From the NCBI GenBank assembly GCA_035524595.1, contig DATKOP010000062.1:62001-126000 (forward strand): a stretch of 64,000 bases of DNA, in the 5' to 3' direction. The notes under the pieces are model-generated. The model was given only the letters and a program-made list of their open reading frames with translations, was not told the DNA's origin and searched no databases. The first letter of the stretch is position 1. Each line of letters begins with the position of its first letter. The position numbers were made by a program, and so were the translations under genes. Shown piece by piece: positions 41,952 to 49,984 of the stretch. The DNA is from CAIKZZ01 sp035524595. GTDB lineage: Bacteria > Pseudomonadota > Gammaproteobacteria > Steroidobacterales > Steroidobacteraceae.

Positions 41952-43829
41952 TCACTTGGTACGGGCCTGCAGCAGCGGCGTCAGCTGATCCGCCTTCGCC
42001 TCGATGCGCACGAGGTGCGGGAAGCGCGGCCCGTCGTAGTACTCGACCGACAGCGTCCGGTAGAACTCGTCGTTCTCGACGAGGAGCACGATGGGCTGGC
42101 GGCTCTTCTGCGCCTCGAGGATCGCCGCGTCCAGGAGCTCGTTCGTGTACTTGCGGCCGTTGACGCCGATCAGCTTCATGCCGGGCCCGAGGCCGGCGCG
42201 TGCGGCGGCGCGGTCCTCGATCACGTCGGCCACGCGGGCGTCCTTGTCGAGCCGCAGCCCGATCGACGACATCCGCTCGAAGGACTTGTGGCGCTTCTGC
42301 CGGGCCTCGGCCGCGGCGTTCTTGGCGGCGGAGTAGTCCAGCCGCCAGCCGGCGCGCTCGAGGGCCGCGAGCAGCGCCGCGGTGCCGGTCGGGTCGAGGT
42401 GCCGGCGGACGAGGCCGCGCCAGTCGCCGGGCGCGACCGCGGCGAGCGCCGCATAGAGATCCGACTCGGAGTAGGGCTCGAGCCGGGGCGCGCCGGTCGG
42501 GCCGGCGAAGAACTGGTGCGCGAGGTCGTCGAGCCCGGCGCGGCCGGCGGTGCGCGCGCGCAGCTCCTGGTCGACGTCGAGCCAGAGGAAGATCGAGGCG
42601 TCGTAGTAGTCGACGCCGCGCCGGCTCGACTGCCACGCGGTCGGCGCCCCATAGAGTGCCTGCGCCGCGACCGCGGTGTCGGCCATCGGCCGCCAGCGGG
42701 TGCCGGGGCTGAGCGTGAACTCGGCGGCCGCGTCCGCGACGATGTCGCGGAAGTAGTCCGGCGTGATCAGCCCGGCGCGTACCGGCAGCACGTAGCCCCA
42801 GAACTCCGTCATGCCCTCGTAGACCCAGAGCAGCGAGCCGTCCATCGGCCGCTGGTAGTCCGGGCTCAGCAGGCCCTGCGGCCGGCGGTACTTGCCGTTC
42901 CAGCTGTGCACGTACTCGTGGCCGAGCAGGCCGGCGAGGTCCATGCGCAGGTCCGCCTCCTGCAGCGCCTGCTCGCCCTCGCGGTCGTCGCTGGACTCGT
43001 GGTGCTCGAGGCCGAAGTGCGCGACGTGGTCGGACAGCGACAGGAGCCAGGTGTAGCTGCGGTAGAGGCGCGAGCCGAACAGCGCGCCGCTCTCGGCGAC
43101 CAGGCGGCCGTAGCTCGCCGCGAAGTCCTCCGGCAGGGCGAGCGCGGCCGCGCTGTCGGCCATGATCGAGATGCTGTGGCGCAGCTCGCGGCCGGGTTCC
43201 GCGCCCGGCAGCTCGACGCGCCTGGCATGGCGTCCGAGCTGCACCGGCGAATCGATCAGGCGCGCGATCGAAGCAGCCTCGAACTGGTAGCCGCCGTCGG
43301 CCGCGGCCACGGACGCGAGCGCGCTGACCACGCTCCAGTTCGGAGGCGGCAGCAGCGTCGCAACGGCCGAGACCTTGTCCGCGTCGACGCCCTTCGGGAA
43401 CAGCAGGCACTCGTTCCACGGGATCACGGCGAGCGCGTCGCTGCTGGTCGGTCCGGCGCTGTAGCTGCCGCCGTCGGTCGCGAGTCCGGACTCGATCGTG
43501 ATCTCGAGCTCGTGCGCGTCGCGCGGCACGACCACCCGCAGCGCGTACATCTCGAGCGGATCGCGCGTCCAGCCGAGGCGCTCGCCGTTGGCCCGGATCT
43601 CGAGGCCGACCAGCGACTCGAGCGGCCCGGTCGGGCCGTGCTCGCCGGGCATCCACTTCGGGTAGACGAGCGTCAGCGGCCCGGGCCGGACCGCGAGCGT
43701 CAGCGTGCTGTGCAGGCGCTTGCGCGCGACGTCGCGGGCGTCGACGCGGACGGTGAGGTCGACGGCGGGCGCCGCCGGCGGCGCGCCGACGATGAGCGCG
43801 ACGATGAGCGCGCGCAGGGCACGGTGCAT
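41952..43829 (-). CDS. M61-family metallopeptidase with PDZ domain
   Basis: M61 enzymes (glycyl aminopeptidase type) remove N-terminal residues. The 625-residue protein has an N-terminal beta domain, the zinc motif HEYVH (304-308) in GLLGHEYVHSWNGKYRRP, a third ligand E338 in WVYEGMTEFWGY and a C-terminal PDZ-like domain (about 500-615; VADVIEDRAAARAGLGPGMK). A cleavable signal peptide (PPAAPA) places it in the periplasm. A TAGCAT at 43868-43863 could be its -10. No partner gene is adjacent. Confidence 0.9.
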   Translation of the reverse strand: MHRALRALIVALIVGAPPAAPAVDLTVRVDARDVARKRLHSTLTLAVRPGPLTLVYPKWMPGEHGPTGPLESLVGLEIRANGERLGWTRDPLEMYALRVVVPRDAHELEITIESGLATDGGSYSAGPTSSDALAVIPWNECLLFPKGVDADKVSAVATLLPPPNWSVVSALASVAAADGGYQFEAASIARLIDSPVQLGRHARRVELPGAEPGRELRHSISIMADSAAALALPEDFAASYGRLVAESGALFGSRLYRSYTWLLSLSDHVAHFGLEHHESSDDREGEQALQEADLRMDLAGLLGHEYVHSWNGKYRRPQGLLSPDYQRPMDGSLLWVYEGMTEFWGYVLPVRAGLITPDYFRDIVADAAAEFTLSPGTRWRPMADTAVAAQALYGAPTAWQSSRRGVDYYDASIFLWLDVDQELRARTAGRAGLDDLAHQFFAGPTGAPRLEPYSESDLYAALAAVAPGDWRGLVRRHLDPTGTAALLAALERAGWRLDYSAAKNAAAEARQKRHKSFERMSSIGLRLDKDARVADVIEDRAAARAGLGPGMKLIGVNGRKYTNELLDAAILEAQKSRQPIVLLVENDEFYRTLSVEYYDGPRFPHLVRIEAKADQLTPLLQARTK

Positions 43830-44048
43830 GCAGGATCCCCTCGGCCGGTGCTTCGGGTGGCCATGCTAGACGGGCGCGCGCGCCGGCGCCGCTGCCTCGC
43901 GTGCTGCGCCGCGTCAGTGGCTGCCGCCGGCCCCGATACGCTACGATCGGAACGGCAGGCCGGCGCGCCCGCCGGGCCGGCGAACCCCGGTTGCCGCGAC
44001 TCGCAAGCCGTCGGCGGGCCGCACGGTCCAGAGGCTTTGGATCGAACC

Positions 44049-44906
44049 ATGCAACGACCCGCGATGGACCCTCCCGCCCCCCTCGAGCGCGGCGCGCCGG
44101 TGCCAGCACTGCCGCCGCCGGTGGTCACGGTGCCGGTCGAGCGCTGGCGCCCCGCCGGCACCGAGTCCGCGACCGACGCCGTCGCCGACGAGCGGCCCGT
44201 CGCGTTCCGCTACCACGGCGTGCCGCACGTCGTGATGCTGGCGACCCCGGCCGACCTCGAGGACCTCGCGGTCGGCTTCACGCTCAGCGAGGCGATCGTC
44301 GCCGCGCCCGCGGAGATCCGCTCGGTGTCGCTCGCGACGGTCGATGAGGCGCTCGAGGTCAACCTCGACATCGCGCCGGAGCGCTTCGCAGCGCTCCTGC
44401 AACGGCACCGCAATCTCACCGGCCGCACCGGCTGCGGCATGTGCGGCGCCGAGACGCTCGCCGACGCGATCCGCGAGCCGCCCGCGCTCGCCGCCGGCCT
44501 CGAGCTGTCCTCGGCCGGGCTGCAGGCGGCGCTCGAGGCGCTCGCGCCGCGCCAGGCGCTGAACGCCCGCACCGGCAGCATCCACGCCGCGGCGTGGGTC
44601 GTGCCGCAGGAGGGCGTGACGCTGCTGCGCGAGGACGTCGGGCGCCACAACGCCCTCGACAAGCTGATCGGCGCGCTGGTGCGCCGGGGCGAGGACCTGC
44701 GCCGCGGCTACGTGATCGTCACGAGCCGCGCCAGCTACGAGATCGTGCAGAAGGCGGCCACGGTCGGCATCCAGGCCGTGGTCGCGGTGTCGGCGCCGAC
44801 CGCGTTCGCGATCCGTTCCGCCGCGGCCTTCGGGCTCACGCTGGTCGGCTTCGCGCGGCCGGGCCGGCACGTCATCTACGCGCACGGCGAGCGGCTGCGG
44901 CCCTGA
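44049..44906 (+). CDS. fdhD: Formate dehydrogenase accessory sulfurtransferase FdhD
   Basis: FdhD passes sulfur from cysteine desulfurase IscS to the molybdenum cofactor, needed for active formate dehydrogenase. The 285-residue protein has the essential CxxC, C129 and C132 in RTGCGMCGAE, and the family blocks LREDVGRHNALDKLIGA and VIVTSRASYEIVQKAA. ATG 44049 is taken as the start; ATG 44064 is also possible. TACGAT at 43942-43947 may be a -10. No formate dehydrogenase or molybdenum-cofactor gene lies in the window, so its client is elsewhere. Confidence 0.92.
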   Translation: MQRPAMDPPAPLERGAPVPALPPPVVTVPVERWRPAGTESATDAVADERPVAFRYHGVPHVVMLATPADLEDLAVGFTLSEAIVAAPAEIRSVSLATVDEALEVNLDIAPERFAALLQRHRNLTGRTGCGMCGAETLADAIREPPALAAGLELSSAGLQAALEALAPRQALNARTGSIHAAAWVVPQEGVTLLREDVGRHNALDKLIGALVRRGEDLRRGYVIVTSRASYEIVQKAATVGIQAVVAVSAPTAFAIRSAAAFGLTLVGFARPGRHVIYAHGERLRP

Positions 44907-44939
44907 CGGGCGCTGCGGCCCGCAACGAGGGGTACGACG

Positions 44940-45317
44940 ATGAAGCTCAGAATCCGCGGCGACTCGATCCGCCTGCGCCTGACGCGCGGCGAGGTGGCGG
45001 ACCTGGTCGCCACGGGCGTGGTGGCGGAGCGGACGCGCCTCCCGGTCGGTCCCGCCTTCGGCTACCAGCTGCGCGCCGATGCCGCCGCGCGCGGCGTGAC
45101 CGCGACCTTCGAGGCGGGCGTGCTCGGCGTCGCCGTGCCGTCCGCGAGCGCGGCGGCCTGGGCGGCGTCGGAGGAGGTCGCGATCCAGGGCGAGCTGCCG
45201 GTCGCCGGCGGCACGCTCACGATCCTGATCGAGAAGGACTTCCCGTGCCTCACCGTGCGCGCGGGCGAGGACGACAGCGACGCGTTCGCACGCGACCGCC
45301 TCGCGGTCAGCCGCTGA
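44940..45317 (+). CDS. DUF7009-like small protein
   Basis: The 125-residue cytoplasmic protein begins MKLRIRGDSIRLRLTRGEV and ends near IEKDFPCL, a pattern I associate with the DUF7009 family; no function is established. It starts 33 bases after fdhD with GAGGGG upstream, so it is probably co-transcribed and may act in the same formate/molybdenum context. It has a single cysteine near residue 102 and no motif suggesting catalysis. Confidence 0.7.
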   Translation: MKLRIRGDSIRLRLTRGEVADLVATGVVAERTRLPVGPAFGYQLRADAAARGVTATFEAGVLGVAVPSASAAAWAASEEVAIQGELPVAGGTLTILIEKDFPCLTVRAGEDDSDAFARDRLAVSR

Positions 45318-45354
45318 CGGCCGCGGCCCGCCGTGGCGGGCCGCGGCGCCGCGG

Positions 45355-45948
45355 CTACTTCACCGGCGCCATCAGGTGCTGGTAGGGCGTACCGGCCCAC
45401 ATGACGTACGGGACGCTCGTGTCCGGATCCGCGGCCTTCGGGTACTGGTCGTAGAAGGCGGCGTCGCCGCCGACGACCATCACGTGCGGGCCGGTCTTGA
45501 TCCAGTGGTTCTGCGCGGTGGGCTTATCGGCATACGGGTCGGTGTTGCTCGCGTCGGTGCCGCCCTCGAGCATGTACATGAGCCCCACCTTGCCCGCCGG
45601 CGGCGGCTTGTGCGCGACCCAGGCGTGCACCCATTCCATCGCGGCCGCGTCCATGCACATCGGGTCGGGCCCGGGCGTCGCCGGGTTGTCGGGCATGCAG
45701 GTGAAGCCGTTCGTGCCCTTGCGCAGCGTGCGCATCTTGCCGTCGGCCTCCATCGCGACGATCGTCGCGTTCTTGCCGACCGCCGCCGGTGCGGCGCTCA
45801 TCGCGCTCTTGATCATCTCGGCGTCGCTCGGGCCGGCCTTGGCGGCCTTCGCAGCGGGCGCGGCGGCAGGCTTGGCGTTGTCGGCGTACGCGGCGAACGC
45901 CGTGCCGAGTCCGAACAGCACCGTGATTGCAATGGATGTCGTGCGCAT
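45355..45948 (-). CDS. Exported protein of unknown function
   Basis: The 197-residue protein has a signal peptide (about 1-23, cleavage near AYA) and an alanine/lysine linker (25-43). A compact domain follows with TCMPDNPATPGPDPMCMDAA (two cysteines that could pair) and a conserved-looking end, SVPYVMWAGTPYQHLMAPV. I recall similar uncharacterised proteins in other proteobacteria; no role is known. Start ATG 45948 has a G-rich site upstream. It converges on the DUF7009-like gene with 37 bases between stops. Confidence 0.75.
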   Translation of the reverse strand: MRTTSIAITVLFGLGTAFAAYADNAKPAAAPAAKAAKAGPSDAEMIKSAMSAAPAAVGKNATIVAMEADGKMRTLRKGTNGFTCMPDNPATPGPDPMCMDAAAMEWVHAWVAHKPPPAGKVGLMYMLEGGTDASNTDPYADKPTAQNHWIKTGPHVMVVGGDAAFYDQYPKAADPDTSVPYVMWAGTPYQHLMAPVK

Positions 45949-46158
45949 CGTCGGTCCCCCCCGAATGCTTGGTGGATGGTCGCCGCCGCGCGGCGTGAGC
46001 CGCCGTCGTGCCGGCGCCGAGCGTTCGACGCTCAATGGCGCCTAGCAGACGCCCGGGCGCGGCGAAGGTCAAGGAACATGCGGATTGCTGCTGCGCAGCT
46101 ACCGCGCCGCAGCGGCGGCGCGGCCCGCGTCGCGGGTGCGGCGCTCGGGGCCGGGCGC

Positions 46159-47247
46159 TCAGGCCTCGCCGGCAGCGCGGCGCGGAAAGCCGACCCAGCG
46201 ACGCCGCTCGAAGTCGAACAGCTTGCACTGGCGCACCGAGCGCCAGTAGGTGCGCAGCGAGAGCTCGACCACCGGGATGTCCGGCACGAGCCGCGCGAGC
46301 GCACCCTGCGCGGCCTTCAGCCGGTAGAGCGGAATGCGCGGGTCGAGGTGATGGGCGGCGTGCTCCATGATGTTGTGCAGCAGCCAGTTCCACCACGGCC
46401 GCACCCGATAACGCACCGTGCCGTGCAGGATGCCCTGCGCCTTCAGCCACGCGGACTTGTCGGCGTACCAGACCACGTCCGGATGGGTGTGGTGCAGGTA
46501 GACGACGAAGCCGACCACCCAGGTCCAGATCAGGAACGGCGCGAGGAAGCCGAGCAGGATCGCGAGCGCCACCGCGCCGCGCGCCGCCGGCGCCGCCACG
46601 ACCAGCGCGCCGATCCAGGCGGTCGCGAACGCCGTCACCGCGACCGAGTCCCAAGTGAACTCGGCGCGCCGGCCGGGCGCGTCGCCGCGCCCCGGGAAGT
46701 ACAGCCGCCGCCACCAGATCTCGACCATGTAGTACGGCAGCGGGCCGAAGGCGCTGCGGTAGACGCGCTCGAGCAGGCGCCGCGCCGGCGACAGCGAGCG
46801 CCACTCCGACGGGTCGAGCGGCTGCCAGACGAAGTCGCGTCCCTTGAGGTTGTTGAAGCCGTGGTGCACGACGTTGTGGCCGACCCGCCAGAGCGAGAAC
46901 GGCGTCAGCGACGGCAGGAACGCGATGCGGCCGAGCAGCTTGTTGAGCGCGGCGTGGTCGGTGAGGCTGCCGTGGCAGGCATCGTGGCCGATGATGAACA
47001 GGCGCACGATCGCGAGCGTCGCGAGCGCCGAGCCGGCGAGCGCCGCGGCGAGGGTGCCGCCGCGGGCCACCAGCCACTCGCCGGCGACGAACAGCGCGAT
47101 GTCGGCCGCCAGCAGCGCGAGCGCCAGCGCGGTCGAGCGGTCGTAGTACGCCGACAGCACCTCGCGCAGGCGCGTGACGCTCGGCGCACGCACGACGGGC
47201 TCGGTCGGGGCGGCGACGGTGGCCGCTGCGGGGACGGTGGCGGACAT
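46159..47247 (-). CDS. Membrane fatty acid desaturase
   Basis: This is a di-iron membrane desaturase that introduces a double bond into acyl chains. The 362-residue protein has the three histidine boxes HDACH (88-92), HNVVHH (124-129) and HAAHH (296-300), with membrane spans at about 38-60, 65-85, 205-225 and 228-250. The order and spacing fit the delta-12/omega-6-like group; the exact regiospecificity cannot be read from sequence. ATG 47247 is used; an in-frame ATG at 47286 would add 13 residues. It diverges from the glutathione-transferase gene. Confidence 0.87.
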   Translation of the reverse strand: MSATVPAAATVAAPTEPVVRAPSVTRLREVLSAYYDRSTALALALLAADIALFVAGEWLVARGGTLAAALAGSALATLAIVRLFIIGHDACHGSLTDHAALNKLLGRIAFLPSLTPFSLWRVGHNVVHHGFNNLKGRDFVWQPLDPSEWRSLSPARRLLERVYRSAFGPLPYYMVEIWWRRLYFPGRGDAPGRRAEFTWDSVAVTAFATAWIGALVVAAPAARGAVALAILLGFLAPFLIWTWVVGFVVYLHHTHPDVVWYADKSAWLKAQGILHGTVRYRVRPWWNWLLHNIMEHAAHHLDPRIPLYRLKAAQGALARLVPDIPVVELSLRTYWRSVRQCKLFDFERRRWVGFPRRAAGEA

Positions 47248-47281
47248 GGGCGGGCTCGCACGGCAGCTGAGGTTGCAGTGC

Positions 47282-47328
47282 GGCATTATGGCGTGGCCGC
47301 AGGCCGGTGCCCAGTCGGCATAATGGCG
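47282..47328. repeat. Pair of GGCATWATGGCG repeats between divergent desaturase and GST genes
   Basis: GGCATTATGGCG (47282-47293) and GGCATAATGGCG (47317-47328) differ at one base and are 35 bases apart. Their cores are reverse complements, so CATAAT reads leftward from the first and rightward from the second. Each could be a -10 for the gene it faces, or the pair could bind a regulator. Confidence 0.5.
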
Positions 47329-47355
47329 CGCCGCCAGGTCCCGTGGAGTGATGCG

Positions 47356-47988
47356 ATGTACACCCTGTATTACATGCCCGGCGCCGCGAGCTTCGTGGTC
47401 CACTGGCTGCTGATCGAGATCGGCGCGGCCTACGACCTCAAGCGCATCGACGCCGAGGCGCGCGAGCACAAGCGGCCGGAGTACCTCAAGCTCAACCCGA
47501 ACGGCGTCGTGCCGGTGCTGCTGATCGACGGCGAGCCGGTGTACGAGGCGGCCGCGCTCGCGCTGCTGCTCGCCGAGCGGCACCCGGAGGCCACGCTGGC
47601 CCCGGCCGAGGGGACCCGCGCGCGGGCGCTGTACCTGCAGTGGATGCTGCACCTCGCGAACACCGTGCAGCCGGCGTATCGCGCCTGGTTCTACCCGGAC
47701 GAGCCGGCGGGCGAGGCGCACGCGGCGGCAGCCCAGGAGCGCGCCCGGGTCCGCATCGAGGCCGCGTGGGACCGCCTCGACGCCCACCTCAAGGCGCACG
47801 GACCCTACGTCTGCGGCGCGCGCCTGAGCGCCGTCGACTTCCACGCGGCGATGCTGGCGCGCTGGTCGCGCAACATGCCGCGACCAGCGACGCAGTGGCC
47901 GGCGGTCGCGGAGCTGGTCTCGCGGCTGCGCGCACGCCCGTCGTTTCGCCAGCTCAACGAGCGCGAGGGCCTGACGGAGTGGGCCTGA
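47356..47988 (+). CDS. Glutathione S-transferase family protein
   Basis: The 210-residue protein has the two-domain GST fold. The thioredoxin-like N-domain (1-78) has MYTLYYMPGAASF, the cis-proline NPNGVVPVL and the glutathione-binding EAAALALLLAE. The helical C-domain (85-205) has YVCGARLSAVDFHAAML. Substrate is unknown; bacterial members handle electrophiles or peroxides. GGAG lies about 8 bases before the ATG. Its end overlaps the start of the GNAT gene by 10 bases. Confidence 0.88.
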   Translation: MYTLYYMPGAASFVVHWLLIEIGAAYDLKRIDAEAREHKRPEYLKLNPNGVVPVLLIDGEPVYEAAALALLLAERHPEATLAPAEGTRARALYLQWMLHLANTVQPAYRAWFYPDEPAGEAHAAAAQERARVRIEAAWDRLDAHLKAHGPYVCGARLSAVDFHAAMLARWSRNMPRPATQWPAVAELVSRLRARPSFRQLNEREGLTEWA

Positions 47989-48563
47989 GCGGCGCAGGGC
48001 CCCAAGCGCCGCAGCCGCGGCTCGAGACCGAGCGGCTGATCCTGCGCCCGACCCAGGTCGAGGACTTCGAGCCCTGGGCGCAGTTCGCGGCGCACCCCGA
48101 GTCGATGCGTTTCCTCGGCGGCCCGCAGCCGCGCGCGGTCGCCTGGCGCGCCTTCATCGCGATGGCCGGCTCCTGGTCGCTGTACGGCTTCGGCATGTTC
48201 TCGGTGATCGAGAAGGCCACCGGCCGCTGGCTCGGGCGGCTCGGCCCGTGGCGGCCGGAAGGCTGGCCGGGCAACGAGATCGGCTGGGGGATGGTCCGCG
48301 ACGTCGAGGGCCGCGGCTTCGCGCTCGAGGGCGCCCGCGCCGCGATCGACTGGGCCTTCGACGCGCTCGGCTGGTCCGAGATCATCCACTGCATCGACGA
48401 CGGCAACGAGCGTTCGCTCGCGCTGGCGCGGCGCCTCGGCTCGGTCTGGCAGCGGCGCCAGACGCTGCCGCCGCCGCTGGCCGTCGAGGTGAACGTCTAC
48501 GGCCAGTCGCGCGCCGACTGGCGCCGGCGCCAGGCTCAGGCCCGCGGCGGCCTGCCGAGGTAG
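47979..48563 (+). CDS. GNAT-family N-acetyltransferase (RimJ/RimL type)
   Basis: The 194-residue protein has the acetyl-CoA fold of the RimJ/RimL group. It opens with RLETERLILRPTQVEDFEPW, has a central NEIGWGMVRDVEGRGFALEGARA that includes the pyrophosphate-binding region, and IIHCIDDGNERSLALARRLG. The substrate is not deducible. The GTG start lies inside the gst gene. Its 3' end overlaps the convergent aldehyde dehydrogenase gene by 28 bases. Confidence 0.87.
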   Translation: MGLSGAGPQAPQPRLETERLILRPTQVEDFEPWAQFAAHPESMRFLGGPQPRAVAWRAFIAMAGSWSLYGFGMFSVIEKATGRWLGRLGPWRPEGWPGNEIGWGMVRDVEGRGFALEGARAAIDWAFDALGWSEIIHCIDDGNERSLALARRLGSVWQRRQTLPPPLAVEVNVYGQSRADWRRRQAQARGGLPR

Positions 48564-49984
48564 AGGCGCAGCGCCAGGCGCTGCACCAGGTTGCCGTAGG
48601 GCGGGTAGAAGAGCGCGACCGGGAACCAGCGGTGGCGCGTGAACACCGCCTTGGCGTGCGACAGCTCGCGAAAGCCCTCCTCGCCGTGGTAGCTGCCCAT
48701 GCCCGAGGTGCCAGAGCCGCCGAAGGGCAGGTCGTGGTTGAAGACGTGCCAGCCCCAGTCGTTGACCGTGACGCCGCCGGAGTGCGTGCCGTCGAGCGCC
48801 GCCGCGAGCGCCGCGGAGTCGAAGCCGAACGGGTACAGCGCCAGCGGCCGCGGCCGCTCGGCGACGTAGCGCAGCGCCTCGGCGAGCGTCTCGTAGCCGA
48901 TCACCGGCAGGATCGGGCCGAAGATCTCCTCGCGCGCGATGCGCATCTCCTCGCGTACGCCGGTGATCACGTGCAACGGCAGTCGCCGGTCCGGCCCGGT
49001 GGTGCCGGCGACGGTGACCGCGGCGCCGCGCGCGCGCGCGTCGGCGACCAGGTCGAGCAGGCGCGAGTGCTGGCGGTCGTTGATGACGCTGGTGTAGTCG
49101 GCGTTGCCGCGCACCTCCGGCACGAACTCGCGGAACGCCGCCGCGACCGCGGCGGCGAACTCCTCGACGCGCGCCTTCGGCACCAGCGCGTAGTCGGGCG
49201 AGACGCAGATCTGGCCGCAGTTGAAGGTCTTGCCGTGCGCGACCGCGCGCGCCGCGGCGCCGAGGTCGGCCGCGGGCGCGACGATCGCCGGCGACTTGCC
49301 GCCGAGCTCGAGCGTCACCGGCGTCAGGTTCGCGGCCGCGGCGCGCATCACGTGCGGCGCGACGGCCGGCGAGCCGGTGAACACCAGGTGGTCGAAGGGC
49401 AGCGCGGCGAAGGCCTGCGCGGCGGCGACCGCGCCGCCGAACACCGCGACCTCGTCCTCGGCGAAGCAGTCGGCGAGCAGCGCGCGCACCGCCTCGGTGG
49501 TCCGCGGCGTGTACTCCGACATCTTGATCATCGCGTGGTTGCCGGCGGCGAGCGCGGCGACCAGCGGCCCGAGCGCGAGGTACACCGGGAAGTTCCAAGG
49601 CGCGATGATGCCGACGACGCCCTTCGGCTGGTAGCGCACGTAGGCGCGGTTGGTGGCGAAGAGGAGCTCGGTGCGGCGCCGGCGCGAGCGCATCCAGCGG
49701 CCGAGGTGGCCGAGCGCGTGGTTGATCTCGAGCACCGGCCCGAGCACGTCGGCCATCTTCGACTCGAACTGCGAGCGGCCGCCGAAGTCGTCGCTCATCG
49801 CGTCGGCGAGGCGGTCCTGGTGGGCGCGCAGCGCGCCGCGCAGCCGCTTCAGGCGCGCGCGGCGCTCGGCCGCGGCGGGGTACGGGCTGGCGGCGAAGGC
49901 GGCGCGCTGCTGCGCGTAGATCGACTGCAGCCGCGCGATCTCGGCCGCATCGGCCGGCGCTGCCGCGCTCGCCGCGGCGTTCAC
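48536..49984 (-). CDS. Aldehyde dehydrogenase, coniferyl-aldehyde dehydrogenase type
   Basis: An NAD(P)-dependent oxidiser of aldehydes to acids. The 482-residue protein has the Rossmann segment VVGIIAPWNFPVYLALGP, general base E226 in LELGGKSP and nucleophile C260 in FNCGQIC. Length and the C-terminal stretch with HRWFPVALFYPPYGN fit the class-3-like CalB group. The real substrate may be any hydrophobic aldehyde. The GTG overlaps the permease stop (GTGA), so the two are one operon, perhaps degrading an imported amine-derived compound. Confidence 0.87.
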   Translation of the reverse strand: MNAAASAAAPADAAEIARLQSIYAQQRAAFAASPYPAAAERRARLKRLRGALRAHQDRLADAMSDDFGGRSQFESKMADVLGPVLEINHALGHLGRWMRSRRRRTELLFATNRAYVRYQPKGVVGIIAPWNFPVYLALGPLVAALAAGNHAMIKMSEYTPRTTEAVRALLADCFAEDEVAVFGGAVAAAQAFAALPFDHLVFTGSPAVAPHVMRAAAANLTPVTLELGGKSPAIVAPAADLGAAARAVAHGKTFNCGQICVSPDYALVPKARVEEFAAAVAAAFREFVPEVRGNADYTSVINDRQHSRLLDLVADARARGAAVTVAGTTGPDRRLPLHVITGVREEMRIAREEIFGPILPVIGYETLAEALRYVAERPRPLALYPFGFDSAALAAALDGTHSGGVTVNDWGWHVFNHDLPFGGSGTSGMGSYHGEEGFRELSHAKAVFTRHRWFPVALFYPPYGNLVQRLALRLYLGRPPRA

